DNA of 64,000 bases from Streptomyces fumigatiscleroticus. Its GTDB lineage: Bacteria > Actinomycetota > Actinomycetes > Streptomycetales > Streptomycetaceae. The position numbers and the translations under genes are program-made. Location of the stretch: positions 434,001-498,000 of the forward strand of contig NZ_BMQF01000001.1 in the NCBI RefSeq assembly GCF_014647975.1, read 5' to 3'. The notes below the pieces were generated by a model. The model had not been told where the DNA came from. It worked only from the letters and a program-made list of their open reading frames with translations, and did no database searches. Shown here one piece after another: positions 32,797-40,673 of this stretch (position 1 is its first letter; the number at the start of each line of letters is the position of its first letter).

Positions 32797-33567
32797 TTGC
32801 GGCGGTACCGGGAGGACGGATACGCCGTCGTGCGCGGGATGGGGCGCGCGGAGACCGACCGGCTGTGCGCGCGGTTCGCGGCGCTGCGCGCGGCCGGTGG
32901 CGTGCCCGGGCACTTCGAGCCGCGTGGCGCGGAGCCCGGCGGCGACCCGCTGGCCGCCTGGCCGAGGGTGATGCAGCCGCACGAGATCGACGGCCTGTCC
33001 CGGGCCCTGCTGCTGGACGCCCGGCTGCGCGAGGTGCTGGAACTGCTGCTGGGCGAGGAGGTGCTGGCCGCGCAGAGCATGTTCTCCTTCAAGCCGCCGG
33101 GGGCGCGGGGCCAGGCGCTGCACCAGGACAACTTCTATCTGCGGGTCGAACCGGGCACGTGCGTGGCGGCGTGGCTGGCCTGCGACGTGATCGACCGGGA
33201 CAACGGCGGCCTGGACGTGGTGCCCGGCACCCACCGGATGGAGCTGTTCCGCCCCGAGGAGGCGGACGCCGAGGTCTCCTTCGCGCGGGAGTACGTGCCG
33301 CCGCCGCCCGGGCCGGCCCCCGTCCCCGTCGACATGGCGCCGGGGGACGTCCTGTTCTTCAACGGCAGCCTGGTGCACGGCTCGGGGCCCAACCGCACCC
33401 CGGACCGGTTCCGCCGCTCCTTCATCGGCCACTACGTGGGCCGTTCCGCCGAGCGGATCGGCGGCTACTACCGCACCCTGTCGATGAGCGGCGAGCGCGT
33501 CCCGCTGCCGGAGAGCGAGGGCGCGGGCCCGTGCGGCACGGAGTTCGCGCCGCACGGACCGCACTGA
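32797..33567 (+). CDS. Phytanoyl-CoA dioxygenase-family oxygenase
   Basis: This 256-aa Fe(II)/2-oxoglutarate oxygenase carries the facial triad His109-x-Asp111 in LHQDNFY and a distal His194 in LVHGSGPNRT, with Arg after it for 2-oxoglutarate. VVPGTHRMELF and PGDVLFFNG are family blocks. The start is uncertain: TTG 32797 is the first usable codon and has no good ribosome binding site. Homologues often have a few more residues before RYREDGYAVVRG, so a 5' sequence error or non-standard start is possible. The substrate of these enzymes is typically a lipid, antibiotic or small amine and cannot be inferred here. Confidence 0.85.
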   Translation: MRRYREDGYAVVRGMGRAETDRLCARFAALRAAGGVPGHFEPRGAEPGGDPLAAWPRVMQPHEIDGLSRALLLDARLREVLELLLGEEVLAAQSMFSFKPPGARGQALHQDNFYLRVEPGTCVAAWLACDVIDRDNGGLDVVPGTHRMELFRPEEADAEVSFAREYVPPPPGPAPVPVDMAPGDVLFFNGSLVHGSGPNRTPDRFRRSFIGHYVGRSAERIGGYYRTLSMSGERVPLPESEGAGPCGTEFAPHGPH

Positions 33568-33611
33568 GCGCACCGAGCGCACCGAGCGCACGGCCGCGCC
33601 CGGGAGGCGGC

Positions 33612-34580
33612 TCAGTGGCCGGCGACCGGGTGCGGGACGTAGGGCTCCTGGAGCGCCTCGATCTCCTGGTCCGTCAGTTCCAGTCCGACGGCGGCGACGG
33701 CGTCCTCGATGTGCCCGGGCCGGGCGGCGCCGACGATCGGCGCCGTCACCGTGGACCGGTGCAGCAGCCAGGCCAGGGCGACCTGGGCGCGCGGGACGCC
33801 CCGCTCCTTCGCCACCCGCGTGACGGCCTCGACGACCAGGCGGTCGCTGTCCTGGTAGAGACGGCTGCCGAAGTCGTCGTTCGCGCTGCGGCCGGTGACG
33901 GTGCCCCAGTCGCGGGTGAGCCGGCCGCGGGCCAGCGGGCTCCAGGGCAGCACGCCGACGCCCTGGTCCGCGCAGAGCGGCAGCATCTCCCGTTCCTCCT
34001 CGCGGTAGAGGAGGTTGTAGTGGTTCTGCATCGACACGAACCGGGTCCAGCCGTTGGCGCTCGCCGTGTACTGGGCCTTGGAGAACTGCCAGGCGTACAT
34101 CGAACTGGCCCCGATGTAGCGCACCTTGCCCGCCTTGACCAGGTCGTGCAGGGCCTCCATGGTCTCCTCGAGGGGGGTGTGCGGGTCGAAGCGGTGGATC
34201 TGGTAGAGGTCGACGTAGTCGGTGCCGAGGCGGCGCAGGCTGTGGTCGATCTCGGTCATGATCGCCTTGCGGGACAGGCCGCCGCCGTTGGGCCCGGGCC
34301 GCATCCGTCCGTGCACCTTGGTGGCGAGCACGATCTCGTCCCGGCGGGCGAAGTCCCTCAGCGCTCTGCCGACGATCTCCTCGCTGGTTCCGTCGGAGTA
34401 GACGTTCGCGGTGTCGAAGAAGTTGATGCCCGCGTCCAGCGCCTGCCGGATCAGCGGGCGCGACGCCTCCTCGTCCAGGGTCCACTCGTGCGTGCCCCGG
34501 CCGGGAAGGCCGTAGGTCATGCAGCCCAGACAGATCCGCGACACGTCCAGGCCCGTCGAACCGAGCTTCACGTACTGCAT
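33612..34580 (-). CDS. Aldo/keto reductase
   Basis: A 322-aa NADPH-dependent (alpha/beta)8 reductase. The catalytic tetrad can be located: Asp in FFDTANVY with Tyr nearby, Lys in VLATKVHG and His in YQIHRFD. The C-terminal cofactor region is APIVGAARPGHIEDA. The N-terminus MQYVKLGSTGLDVSRICLGCMTYG is typical of the AKR11/12-like group. It is convergent with the oxygenase gene. A short 10-bp direct repeat (CGAGCGCACC, three copies, about 33567-33594) lies between them. Substrate unknown. Confidence 0.93.
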   Translation of the reverse strand: MQYVKLGSTGLDVSRICLGCMTYGLPGRGTHEWTLDEEASRPLIRQALDAGINFFDTANVYSDGTSEEIVGRALRDFARRDEIVLATKVHGRMRPGPNGGGLSRKAIMTEIDHSLRRLGTDYVDLYQIHRFDPHTPLEETMEALHDLVKAGKVRYIGASSMYAWQFSKAQYTASANGWTRFVSMQNHYNLLYREEEREMLPLCADQGVGVLPWSPLARGRLTRDWGTVTGRSANDDFGSRLYQDSDRLVVEAVTRVAKERGVPRAQVALAWLLHRSTVTAPIVGAARPGHIEDAVAAVGLELTDQEIEALQEPYVPHPVAGH

Positions 34581-34760
34581 CGTTGCTGCTCCTGCCGTGG
34601 AGGATGGGTACCAGGGGAGCGTACGTGCCGGGAGCGGCCCCGGTGTTGCTGCTGCCAGGTGACCGTGCGGCGTGGGAGCGGCCGGGTGCCGGGTCCGCTG
34701 CCGCATCCTCGGCGCAGGTGACCGGCGCCCGGCCGGTCGTGGCCGTGCGGGAGGATCACC

Positions 34761-35627
34761 GTGCCGACACGTCCGACAACACGTCCGAGAAGGCTCACGC
34801 CCCTGGCCGGGGCGGCCGTGCTGCTGCTCGCCCTGGTGCCGCCCGCGTGGGGCCGGCCCGGCCCGCGGCCCGCCGCCGCGGCCGGGCCGTCGACCCTGTG
34901 CGTCCCGGCGGGAACACTGCGCGGCGGGCACGGCGAGCGCGCCTCGGTCAGCCTCTGCGCGGGCAGCGGCACCCCGACGATGGCCCTGTCCGCCCCCGCG
35001 ACCTGCCACCGGCCCGGCACGGCCGTCCGGTACGCCTGCGCCACCTCGGGCACCTGGACCGCGCGGCGCGACGGCCGGACGACCGCCACCGGCACCCTGC
35101 CCGGTTCGGGCCCCTACCCCGGCCCGGGCACGTACGACGTCACGGCCGACGTGCGGGTCCGCTCCACGCCCGGGGGCGTGGACCTGCGGGGCACCGTGCA
35201 CGCCAGGCTCACCCTGACCGCCCCCGAGGCCGCGCCGACGCACCGCATCGAGGTCGACCGGCACACCCTGCGCCCCCACTCCACGACCACCCTCACCTAC
35301 ACGGTCGCCCGGGACAGCGAAGCCGGCGACGGCAGCGCCCGCTTCGGCGTCATCGGCGAGGAGGGCTCGGGGGTGAGGCTGGCCACGGCCGACAAGCGGT
35401 GCGTCAATCCGCTGGTCGGCAGGGCCCCGTCGAAGACCCGGCTGGCACACTCCCTGGACTGCGCGCTCACCGACCTCCAGCCGGGGCATCCCGCCACCGT
35501 CCGGGTCCGCGTCACGCTGGGGCCGGCCTGCTCCACGGTCGTCTCGAAGCTGGGCTACTGGATGGCGCGCGGGCAGGCGCTGTACACCGGGGGCATGCTG
35601 GCGGGGCCCACGGTCGGCTGCGACTGA
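34761..35627 (+). CDS. Secreted hypothetical protein, 288 aa
   Basis: GTG 34761 follows GGGAGGATCACC. The product has a signal peptide (about 1-32, basic RPTTRPRRL then LAGAAVLLLALVPPAWG) and a mature part rich in Thr, Gly and Val with several cysteines (STLCVPAG, SLCAGSG, ATCHRPG, RYACATSG, KRCVNP, DCALTD, PACSTV, VGCD). They are likely disulfide-bonded, which indicates beta-rich extracellular domains. No family is recognised with confidence. It is divergent from the aldo/keto reductase gene. Confidence 0.75.
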   Translation: MPTRPTTRPRRLTPLAGAAVLLLALVPPAWGRPGPRPAAAAGPSTLCVPAGTLRGGHGERASVSLCAGSGTPTMALSAPATCHRPGTAVRYACATSGTWTARRDGRTTATGTLPGSGPYPGPGTYDVTADVRVRSTPGGVDLRGTVHARLTLTAPEAAPTHRIEVDRHTLRPHSTTTLTYTVARDSEAGDGSARFGVIGEEGSGVRLATADKRCVNPLVGRAPSKTRLAHSLDCALTDLQPGHPATVRVRVTLGPACSTVVSKLGYWMARGQALYTGGMLAGPTVGCD

Positions 35628-35631
35628 ACCG

Positions 35632-36165
35632 TCATGCCGCCTCGAGCAGGTCCAGCGCCCGCTCCCACCCGAACTCCGGCCGCCTGCCGTCCTCGTCCGG
35701 CTCGCCGGAGTACCGCTCCCCGAAGCGGACGCCCATCCCGCGCAGCCGTGTCAGGCTGTCCCGGTAGGCGGGGTGGGCGGCCAGCGCGTCGGCGACACAG
35801 GGCAGGACGGCGATCGGCACGCCCAGCCCGGACGCCTCGCACAGGGTGGCCACGGCGAGTGTGTCGGCCAGTCCGGCGGCCCACTTGTTGAGGGTGTTGA
35901 AGGTGGCGGGCGCCACCACCACGGCGTCGGGCGGCGGGAAGGGCCGCGCGTCGCCGGGGCGGCGCCAGGCGGAGCGGATCGGGCGGCCGGTCTGCGCCTC
36001 GACGGCGGCCGTGTCGAAGAAGCCGTCCATGGCGACCGGCGTCGCGAGGACACCGACCTCCCAGTGACGCTCCTGCGCGGCGGTGATCAGCTTGCTGACG
36101 TCCGCGGCGATGCCGGCGGCGCAGACCACGGCGTAGAGGAAGGGTTTGTCGGCCTGTCGGGTCAC
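35632..36165 (-). CDS. HFCD-family flavoprotein
   Basis: A 177-aa flavoprotein of the homo-oligomeric flavin-containing Cys decarboxylase fold (PPC decarboxylase/EpiD-like). FLYAVVCAAGIAADVSKLI starts the Rossmann-like fold. VVAPATFNTLNKWAAGLADT corresponds to the conserved PxxFNT/NK flavin- and substrate-binding motif, and VLPCVADALA to the substrate clamp. It starts at GTG 36165, overlapping the stop of the azoreductase-like gene (GTGA), so the two are one operon. The reaction is unknown; decarboxylation or flavin transfer are possibilities. Confidence 0.85.
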   Translation of the reverse strand: MTRQADKPFLYAVVCAAGIAADVSKLITAAQERHWEVGVLATPVAMDGFFDTAAVEAQTGRPIRSAWRRPGDARPFPPPDAVVVAPATFNTLNKWAAGLADTLAVATLCEASGLGVPIAVLPCVADALAAHPAYRDSLTRLRGMGVRFGERYSGEPDEDGRRPEFGWERALDLLEAA

Positions 36166-36866
36166 TCCGGGACCCTACCCGGGGCGGGCCCGTCGCCGGC
36201 GGCCAGGGCCGTCAGCTCGGCGCGCGCGGCGGCGAGGGAGGCCGCGGCCAGCTCCTCCAGGACGGGCGGGTGCGGGAAGAGGTCGACCCGGGTCAGTTCG
36301 GCGGTCACCAGGTGCAGGTTCTCCTCGGCCACGCCCAGGTTGCGGAAGTAGGTCCTCAGATACGGCGTCTGGTGGTCGGCGTGCTCGCGGGGGGTGCCGG
36401 GGCCGTAGCCGCCGCCCCGGGCCAGCACCGCCACCACGCGGGTGGAGCGCAGCAGGCTCTCGCCGGTGTCCGGGTCGGTGAACGCGCCGGGGAAGGAGAC
36501 GCGGTCGATCCACGCCTTCAGGGCGGCGGGCACCGAGTAGTTGTACATCGGCACGCCCAGCAGCACCGTCTCCGCGGCCAGCACCTCGGTCACCAGGGGC
36601 AGCGTCAGCTCCCACTCCCGCGCCTCGGCGGCGTTCTCGATCAGGGCGGGCACCTTGTGCGGCGGGACCAGGCCCGCGCGCTCCACGCGGCGGCCCAGGG
36701 CGGTGTAGGCGGCGGTCAGCGGCGGCACCGGGTCGGCGGACAGGTCGCGGTACACCCGGTCCGCGGCCGGGTGCAGGGGCCGCCACACCTCCGTGAACAG
36801 GTCCGTCAGCCGCCTGCTGACGGATGCGGCGGCCGGGTCGGCGCTGGAGTCGATGTGCAGCAGCAT
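36162..36866 (-). CDS. FMN-dependent NADH-azoreductase-like oxidoreductase
   Basis: A 234-aa flavodoxin-fold enzyme. MLLHIDSSADPAAASVSRRLTD gives the FMN-phosphate loop, VLLGVPMYNYSVPAALKAWIDRV is the AzoR signature (PMYNF-like), and ARGGGYGPGT contacts the flavin. It reduces quinones, azo dyes or nitro groups using NAD(P)H. GAGGTGA precedes ATG 36866. The gene is transcribed divergently from the ECF41 sigma gene, with a matching promoter in the gap. Oxidoreductases beside ECF41 factors are their usual targets. Confidence 0.92.
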   Translation of the reverse strand: MLLHIDSSADPAAASVSRRLTDLFTEVWRPLHPAADRVYRDLSADPVPPLTAAYTALGRRVERAGLVPPHKVPALIENAAEAREWELTLPLVTEVLAAETVLLGVPMYNYSVPAALKAWIDRVSFPGAFTDPDTGESLLRSTRVVAVLARGGGYGPGTPREHADHQTPYLRTYFRNLGVAEENLHLVTAELTRVDLFPHPPVLEELAAASLAAARAELTALAAGDGPAPGRVPE

Positions 36867-36870
36867 CGGA

Positions 36871-36897
36871 TGTCACCTCGATCGGTCGTGGTCCGTC
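36871..36897 (+). promoter_or_regulatory. ECF41-type promoter of the sigma gene
   Basis: TGTCAC (36871-36876), a 17-nt spacer and CGTC (36894-36897) agree with the ECF41 consensus (TGTCACA, 16 nt, CGTC). It lies 40 bp upstream of the sigma start and predicts autoregulation. Confidence 0.68.
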
Positions 36898-36908
36898 GTT
36901 TCCGTGGA

Positions 36909-36935
36909 GACGGAGCCCGACGGGGAAAGGTGACC
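36909..36935 (-). promoter_or_regulatory. ECF41-type promoter of the azoreductase operon
   Basis: Read on the minus strand: GGTCAC (36935-36930), a 17-nt spacer and CGTC (36912-36909), with the same spacing as the opposite promoter. It lies 42 bp upstream of ATG 36866. The -35 element overlaps the ribosome binding site of the sigma gene. Confidence 0.6.
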
Positions 36936-36936
36936 G

Positions 36937-37839
36937 ATGGACGGGTACGACGAGCTGGCGCTGCGGTTCGAGGAGCGGCGCGGCCGGCTGCGGGCGGTGG
37001 CGTACCGGATGCTGGGCTCGCCCGGCGAGGCCGACGACGCGGTGCAGGAGGCCTGGCTGCGGCTGGCCCGCACCGGCGGTGACGGCATCGGCGACCTGGG
37101 TGCCTGGCTGACGACGGTCGTCTCCCGGATCTGCCTGGACCAGCTGCGCTCGCGCGCCGCCCGGCGGGAGGAGCCCTACGGGATGTCGCCGCCCCCGGTG
37201 AGCGCGGGCGGGTCGCCGGAGGAGGAGGCCCTGACGGCCGATGCGGTGGGTCTGGCGCTGCTGGTGGTGCTGGACCGGCTGAGCCCGGCGGAGCGGGTCG
37301 CGTTCGTGCTGCACGACCTGTTCGCGGTGGACTTCGAGCGTGTCGCGGCCGTCGTGGGGCGTTCGCAGCCGGCCGCGAAGAAGCTGGCCAGCCGCGCCCG
37401 CCACAAGGTGCGGGGCACCCCGGCGGTGCCGGGCGACGCGCTGGAGCGGCACCGGCATGTCGTCGAGGCGTTCCTGGCCGCGGCGCGCGGCGGCGACCTC
37501 GGCGCGCTGCTGCATGTGCTGGCGCCCGGCGTCGTCCGGCGGTCCGACCCCGCCGTCCTGCCGCCCGGGGTGCCCGCCGAGCTGCGCGGCGCCCGGGCGG
37601 TGGCGGAGGGGACGGTGCTGCTGGGGCACCGGGCCCGGTGGGCGGCGCCGGCGCTGGTCGACGGTGCGGTCGGCGCGGTGGTCGCGCCGCACGGCCGGCT
37701 GGTGTGCGTGCTGACGTTCACCGTGGCGGGCGAGCGCGTCGCCTCCTACGACGTGCTCGCCGGCCCGGAGCGGCTGCGCCGGCTGGACCTGGCCGTCCTG
37801 GACCTGCCCGGCGTCAGCCCACCGTCTCCGACACGGTGA
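36937..37839 (+). CDS. ECF41-type sigma factor with SnoaL-like C-terminal domain
   Basis: A 300-aa sigma factor (SigJ-like). Region 2 lies at about 5-75 (LRAVAYRMLGSPGEADDAVQEAWLRL) and region 4 at about 110-165 (RLSPAERVAFVLHDLFAVDFERVAAVVGRS). A C-terminal NTF2/SnoaL-like extension of about 110 residues (HRHVVEAFLAAARGGDLGALL) replaces a separate anti-sigma factor in this group and modulates activity. ATG 36937 with AAAGGTGACC before it. The 3' end overlaps the convergent ferredoxin gene by 26 bp. Likely targets are its own gene and the divergent flavoenzyme operon. Confidence 0.93.
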   Translation: MDGYDELALRFEERRGRLRAVAYRMLGSPGEADDAVQEAWLRLARTGGDGIGDLGAWLTTVVSRICLDQLRSRAARREEPYGMSPPPVSAGGSPEEEALTADAVGLALLVVLDRLSPAERVAFVLHDLFAVDFERVAAVVGRSQPAAKKLASRARHKVRGTPAVPGDALERHRHVVEAFLAAARGGDLGALLHVLAPGVVRRSDPAVLPPGVPAELRGARAVAEGTVLLGHRARWAAPALVDGAVGAVVAPHGRLVCVLTFTVAGERVASYDVLAGPERLRRLDLAVLDLPGVSPPSPTR

Positions 37840-38014
37840 TCGCCGCCACCGGACAGGCGCGGGCGGCCTCCCGCACCAGGGGGCTGTCCCCGCCGTCCTC
37901 CCGGCCGGGCAGCAGGGTGCTGTATCCCTCGTCGTCCTGGGTGAACACGTCCGGGGCGGTCAGGGCGCACTGCCCGGCGCCGATGCAGACGTCCTTGTCG
38001 ATGTCGATGCGCAT
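37814..38014 (-). CDS. 3Fe-4S ferredoxin, P450 redox partner
   Basis: A 66-aa ferredoxin. The ligands are in DKDVCIGAGQCALTAPDVF (C-x5-C) and the C-terminal ARACPVAAI, so the protein binds a [3Fe-4S] cluster as in the SoyB/SuaB type. It lies 12 bp downstream of the P450 gene on the same strand and surely supplies its electrons. Its 3' end overlaps the sigma gene on the other strand by 26 bp. Confidence 0.95.
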   Translation of the reverse strand: MRIDIDKDVCIGAGQCALTAPDVFTQDDEGYSTLLPGREDGGDSPLVREAARACPVAAITVSETVG

Positions 38015-38026
38015 GTCCGGAGCCTC

Positions 38027-39223
38027 CTACCAGGCCACGGGGAGTTCCAGCATCCCCTGGATCGTGTCGCCGGGTTTGAAGGGGATCTCCTCCGCGGGGA
38101 CGGCCAGGCGCAGTCCGGGCAGCCGGCCGAGGAGGGCGCGCAGGGCGATCTCCAGCTCGGCACGGGCCAGGTTCTGGCCCAGGCACTGGTGGATGCCGAA
38201 GCCGAAGGCCACGTGGTGGCGGGCCGGACGGTGGAAGTCGAGGGTGTCGGGGTCGGCGTAGACGCTCTCGTCGCGGTTGATGACGGAGGTCGCGAAGACC
38301 ACGCCGTCGCCGGCGCGGATCGTCGTGCCGCCGGTCTCGATGTCCTCGGTGGCCACCCGCAGCAGCCCGTCCGCTATGGACAGCATCCGCATCAGCTCCT
38401 CGACCGCGCCGGGCAGCAGCGCCGGGTCGGCGCGCAGCTCGGCCAGGCGTTCGGGGTGCTGGAGCAGGGTGTAGGTGCCGAGCGAGATCATGTTGGCGGT
38501 GGTCTCGTGGCCCGCGACCAGCAGGATGATCGCCATGGCGATCAGCAGCTCACGGTCGATCACGCCGTCGCGCAACTGCTGGTGGACCAGGTCGTCGAGC
38601 AGGCCGTCGCCGGGGTCCTTCCGCTTGCGGTCGATCAGCTCGCCGAGATAGACCTCCAGCCGGGTGCGGGCCGCCTCGGCGTCGGCGGCCGTCGGGCCGC
38701 GCAGCAGCCGGCGGGACTGTTCCTCGAAAAAGTCGTGGTCGGCGTAGGGGACGCCGAGCAGGGCGCAGATGACCATCGAGGGCACCGGCAGCGCGAAGGC
38801 GGCCACCAGGTCGGCGGGCGGCCCCTGGGCGATCATCGCCTCGAGCCGCTCGTCCACGATCTCCTCGATCCGCGGGCGCAGGGCGTCCGCACGCTTCAGG
38901 GTGAACTCCGGCAGCACCATCCTGCGCTGGACGCGGTGTTCGGGGTCGTCCACGCCCAGCAGCGCCAGCCGCCGGTCGCGTACCTGGGCGAAGCGCGGGG
39001 TGGTCATGGGGAAGCCGGGCCGGTTGCGGTTGCTCGACAGACGTGGGTCGGCGAGGAGTTGCCGGGCGAGCGCGTGCCCGGTGACCAGCCAGGCCCGGCG
39101 GCCGTCGAAGAGGGTGATCTCGGTCAGCGGCCGGGTGCCGCGCAGCGGGTCGTACGCCGTGGGCGGGTGGTAGGGGCAGGTCCGGTCCTGGGGGAAGACG
39201 ACGGGTTCCGTCAAGTCCGTCAT
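38027..39223 (-). CDS. Cytochrome P450 (CYP105-like)
   Basis: A 398-aa P450 starting at ATG 39223. The I-helix LLVAGHETTANM holds the oxygen-binding acid/Thr pair, the K-helix has EELMR (ExxR), and the haem ligand Cys347 lies in FGFGIHQCLGQNLA. The start FPQDRTCPYHPPTAYDPLR is characteristic of the CYP105 family, particularly CYP105D-like enzymes paired with a 3Fe-4S ferredoxin. CYP105 enzymes hydroxylate many xenobiotics and secondary metabolites and are often inducible. The own substrate is unknown. The region 39224-39506 upstream holds no gene. Confidence 0.95.
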   Translation of the reverse strand: MTDLTEPVVFPQDRTCPYHPPTAYDPLRGTRPLTEITLFDGRRAWLVTGHALARQLLADPRLSSNRNRPGFPMTTPRFAQVRDRRLALLGVDDPEHRVQRRMVLPEFTLKRADALRPRIEEIVDERLEAMIAQGPPADLVAAFALPVPSMVICALLGVPYADHDFFEEQSRRLLRGPTAADAEAARTRLEVYLGELIDRKRKDPGDGLLDDLVHQQLRDGVIDRELLIAMAIILLVAGHETTANMISLGTYTLLQHPERLAELRADPALLPGAVEELMRMLSIADGLLRVATEDIETGGTTIRAGDGVVFATSVINRDESVYADPDTLDFHRPARHHVAFGFGIHQCLGQNLARAELEIALRALLGRLPGLRLAVPAEEIPFKPGDTIQGMLELPVAW

Positions 39224-39506
39224 GGAAGACCTCGCAGACGAAGAGGACGTCGTGCCGATCTTCATTAGATGCCGCAGGCACCTACGTGGCGACGGAAAGT
39301 TCGGCCAGAACCGCGGCGGGCGGAATCTGGCCGAGGACCGCCGTTCCCGGGGCGGGAACCGCGGACGGCGGCCCGCGCGAAGACCGCTGCCCGCCCCGCC
39401 CGGCGTGCGCGGAACCGGCGGCCGGGCCGGCGGCGGCCGCATCGGGTTCCGGCCATGTGCGCGGCCGGGTGCCGCGGGCCGGGGCCCGGCCCGTGACACC
39501 CCGCCC

Positions 39507-39941
39507 CTACGGTGCGAAGGCCCTGGCCACCGCCAGGCTGTCCTCGTACACATGGTGCCGGACGACCAGCCCGTCCCGGACGGTGAGGTGCAGGGCGAAC
39601 CTGGCGCGATAGGTCCGCCCGGTGGCCGCCGCGGTCTGCCGGATCTCGCCGGTCACCACGGCGTCGTCGCCGTCGACCAGGATCCGCTCCACGACGGTGT
39701 CCGCCCGGCCGGGCACGTGGTGGGCGGCCAGGTCCCGGTAGTGGGCCGCGGCGTCGGCGCGGGTGGCGCGGTGCCGGATCCACGGGGTCGCGGCCCTGCC
39801 GTGCTCCTCCTCCGGCCAGTTCAGCCGCCAGTCGCCGTGCTCGGCGTACAGCTCGGCGATCCGGTCCGCATCGCCCTCGCCGATCCGGCGCAGCAGCTCT
39901 TCCACCAGCCGGCGGGTGGTGCGGTGGGTGGTCGCGGTCAT
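39507..39941 (-). CDS. SnoaL/NTF2-like protein
   Basis: This 144-aa protein starts at ATG 39941 with GGAAGGA before it; an in-frame start at 39992 is less likely. The fold is suggested by [31 protein letters not shown] at the N-terminus and by the strand pattern [18 protein letters not shown] and [27 protein letters not shown]. Such proteins are small isomerases, cyclases or hydrolases, or have only binding roles. Catalytic residues cannot be assigned. Confidence 0.85.
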   Translation of the reverse strand: MTATTHRTTRRLVEELLRRIGEGDADRIAELYAEHGDWRLNWPEEEHGRAATPWIRHRATRADAAAHYRDLAAHHVPGRADTVVERILVDGDDAVVTGEIRQTAAATGRTYRARFALHLTVRDGLVVRHHVYEDSLAVARAFAP

Positions 39942-40155
39942 GGGACGGTCCTTCCTGCGGCCGGTCGTCGTGCGGGCGTTCGGTGCGCTCACGACTGTGC
40001 CGGACCGTGCGGCCGGGGGCGATTACCCGCGGGGTCATGGCCGGGCGTGCCGGTTGGGACCCCGCGGGCGACGCGGTATGAATGGTGACCGCGCGCACCG
40101 GCGGCCGACCGCCGGTGCCGCTCAGCCGTACGACGCGACGATGGGACGAGAAGCC

Positions 40156-40605
40156 ATGCCTCTCGAGGGCGAGTACGAACCCAGCCCGACGCAGTGGGTG
40201 CGCGAGCAGGTGGAGCTGTACGAGAGCTCCGGCGGCACCAAGGGCACGACCTTGCAGGACACCGGGCTGCCGGTGATCGTGCTGACCAGCCGGGGCGCCC
40301 GGTCGGGGAAGATCCGCAAGACGCCGCTGATGCGTGTCGAGCACGAGGGACGCTATGCCGTGGTCGCCTCCCTGGGCGGGGCGCCCAAACACCCGGTCTG
40401 GTACTACAACCTCAAGTCCGATCCCCACGTCGAGCTTCAGGACGGGCCCCGCAAGCAGGACATGACGGCCCGTGAGGTGACCGGCGCGGAGAGGGCCGAG
40501 TGGTGGGAGCGTGCCGTCGCGGCCTATCCGGCCTACGCCGACTACCAGAAGAAGACGGACCGGGAGATCCCGGTCTTCGTCCTGGAGCCGGCCGCCGGGA
40601 GCTGA
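40156..40605 (+). CDS. F420-dependent (DDN-like) nitroreductase-family protein
   Basis: A 149-aa split-beta-barrel protein of the deazaflavin-dependent nitroreductase family. The core blocks are [56 protein letters not shown] and the ending [11 protein letters not shown]. They match DDN-like proteins that bind coenzyme F420. The ATG 40156 is chosen; an upstream in-frame ATG at 40141 would add five residues. Physiological substrates are probably quinones or related compounds. Confidence 0.92.
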   Translation: MPLEGEYEPSPTQWVREQVELYESSGGTKGTTLQDTGLPVIVLTSRGARSGKIRKTPLMRVEHEGRYAVVASLGGAPKHPVWYYNLKSDPHVELQDGPRKQDMTAREVTGAERAEWWERAVAAYPAYADYQKKTDREIPVFVLEPAAGS

Positions 40606-40628
40606 GCCGGAGCCGGCGGATTTTTTTT
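40592..40628 (+). terminator. Intrinsic terminator with T8 tract
   Basis: CCGCCGG (40592-40598) pairs with CCGGCGG (40613-40619) around a 14-nt loop, then A and eight T residues (40621-40628). The upstream arm lies inside the last codons of the F420-dependent gene. A canonical T-tract terminator is unusual in this GC range. Confidence 0.82.
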
Positions 40629-40673
40629 CCGCATCGGGCGGCATGAACCGGCCGCCGCCGGGCAGCCGTGTGT

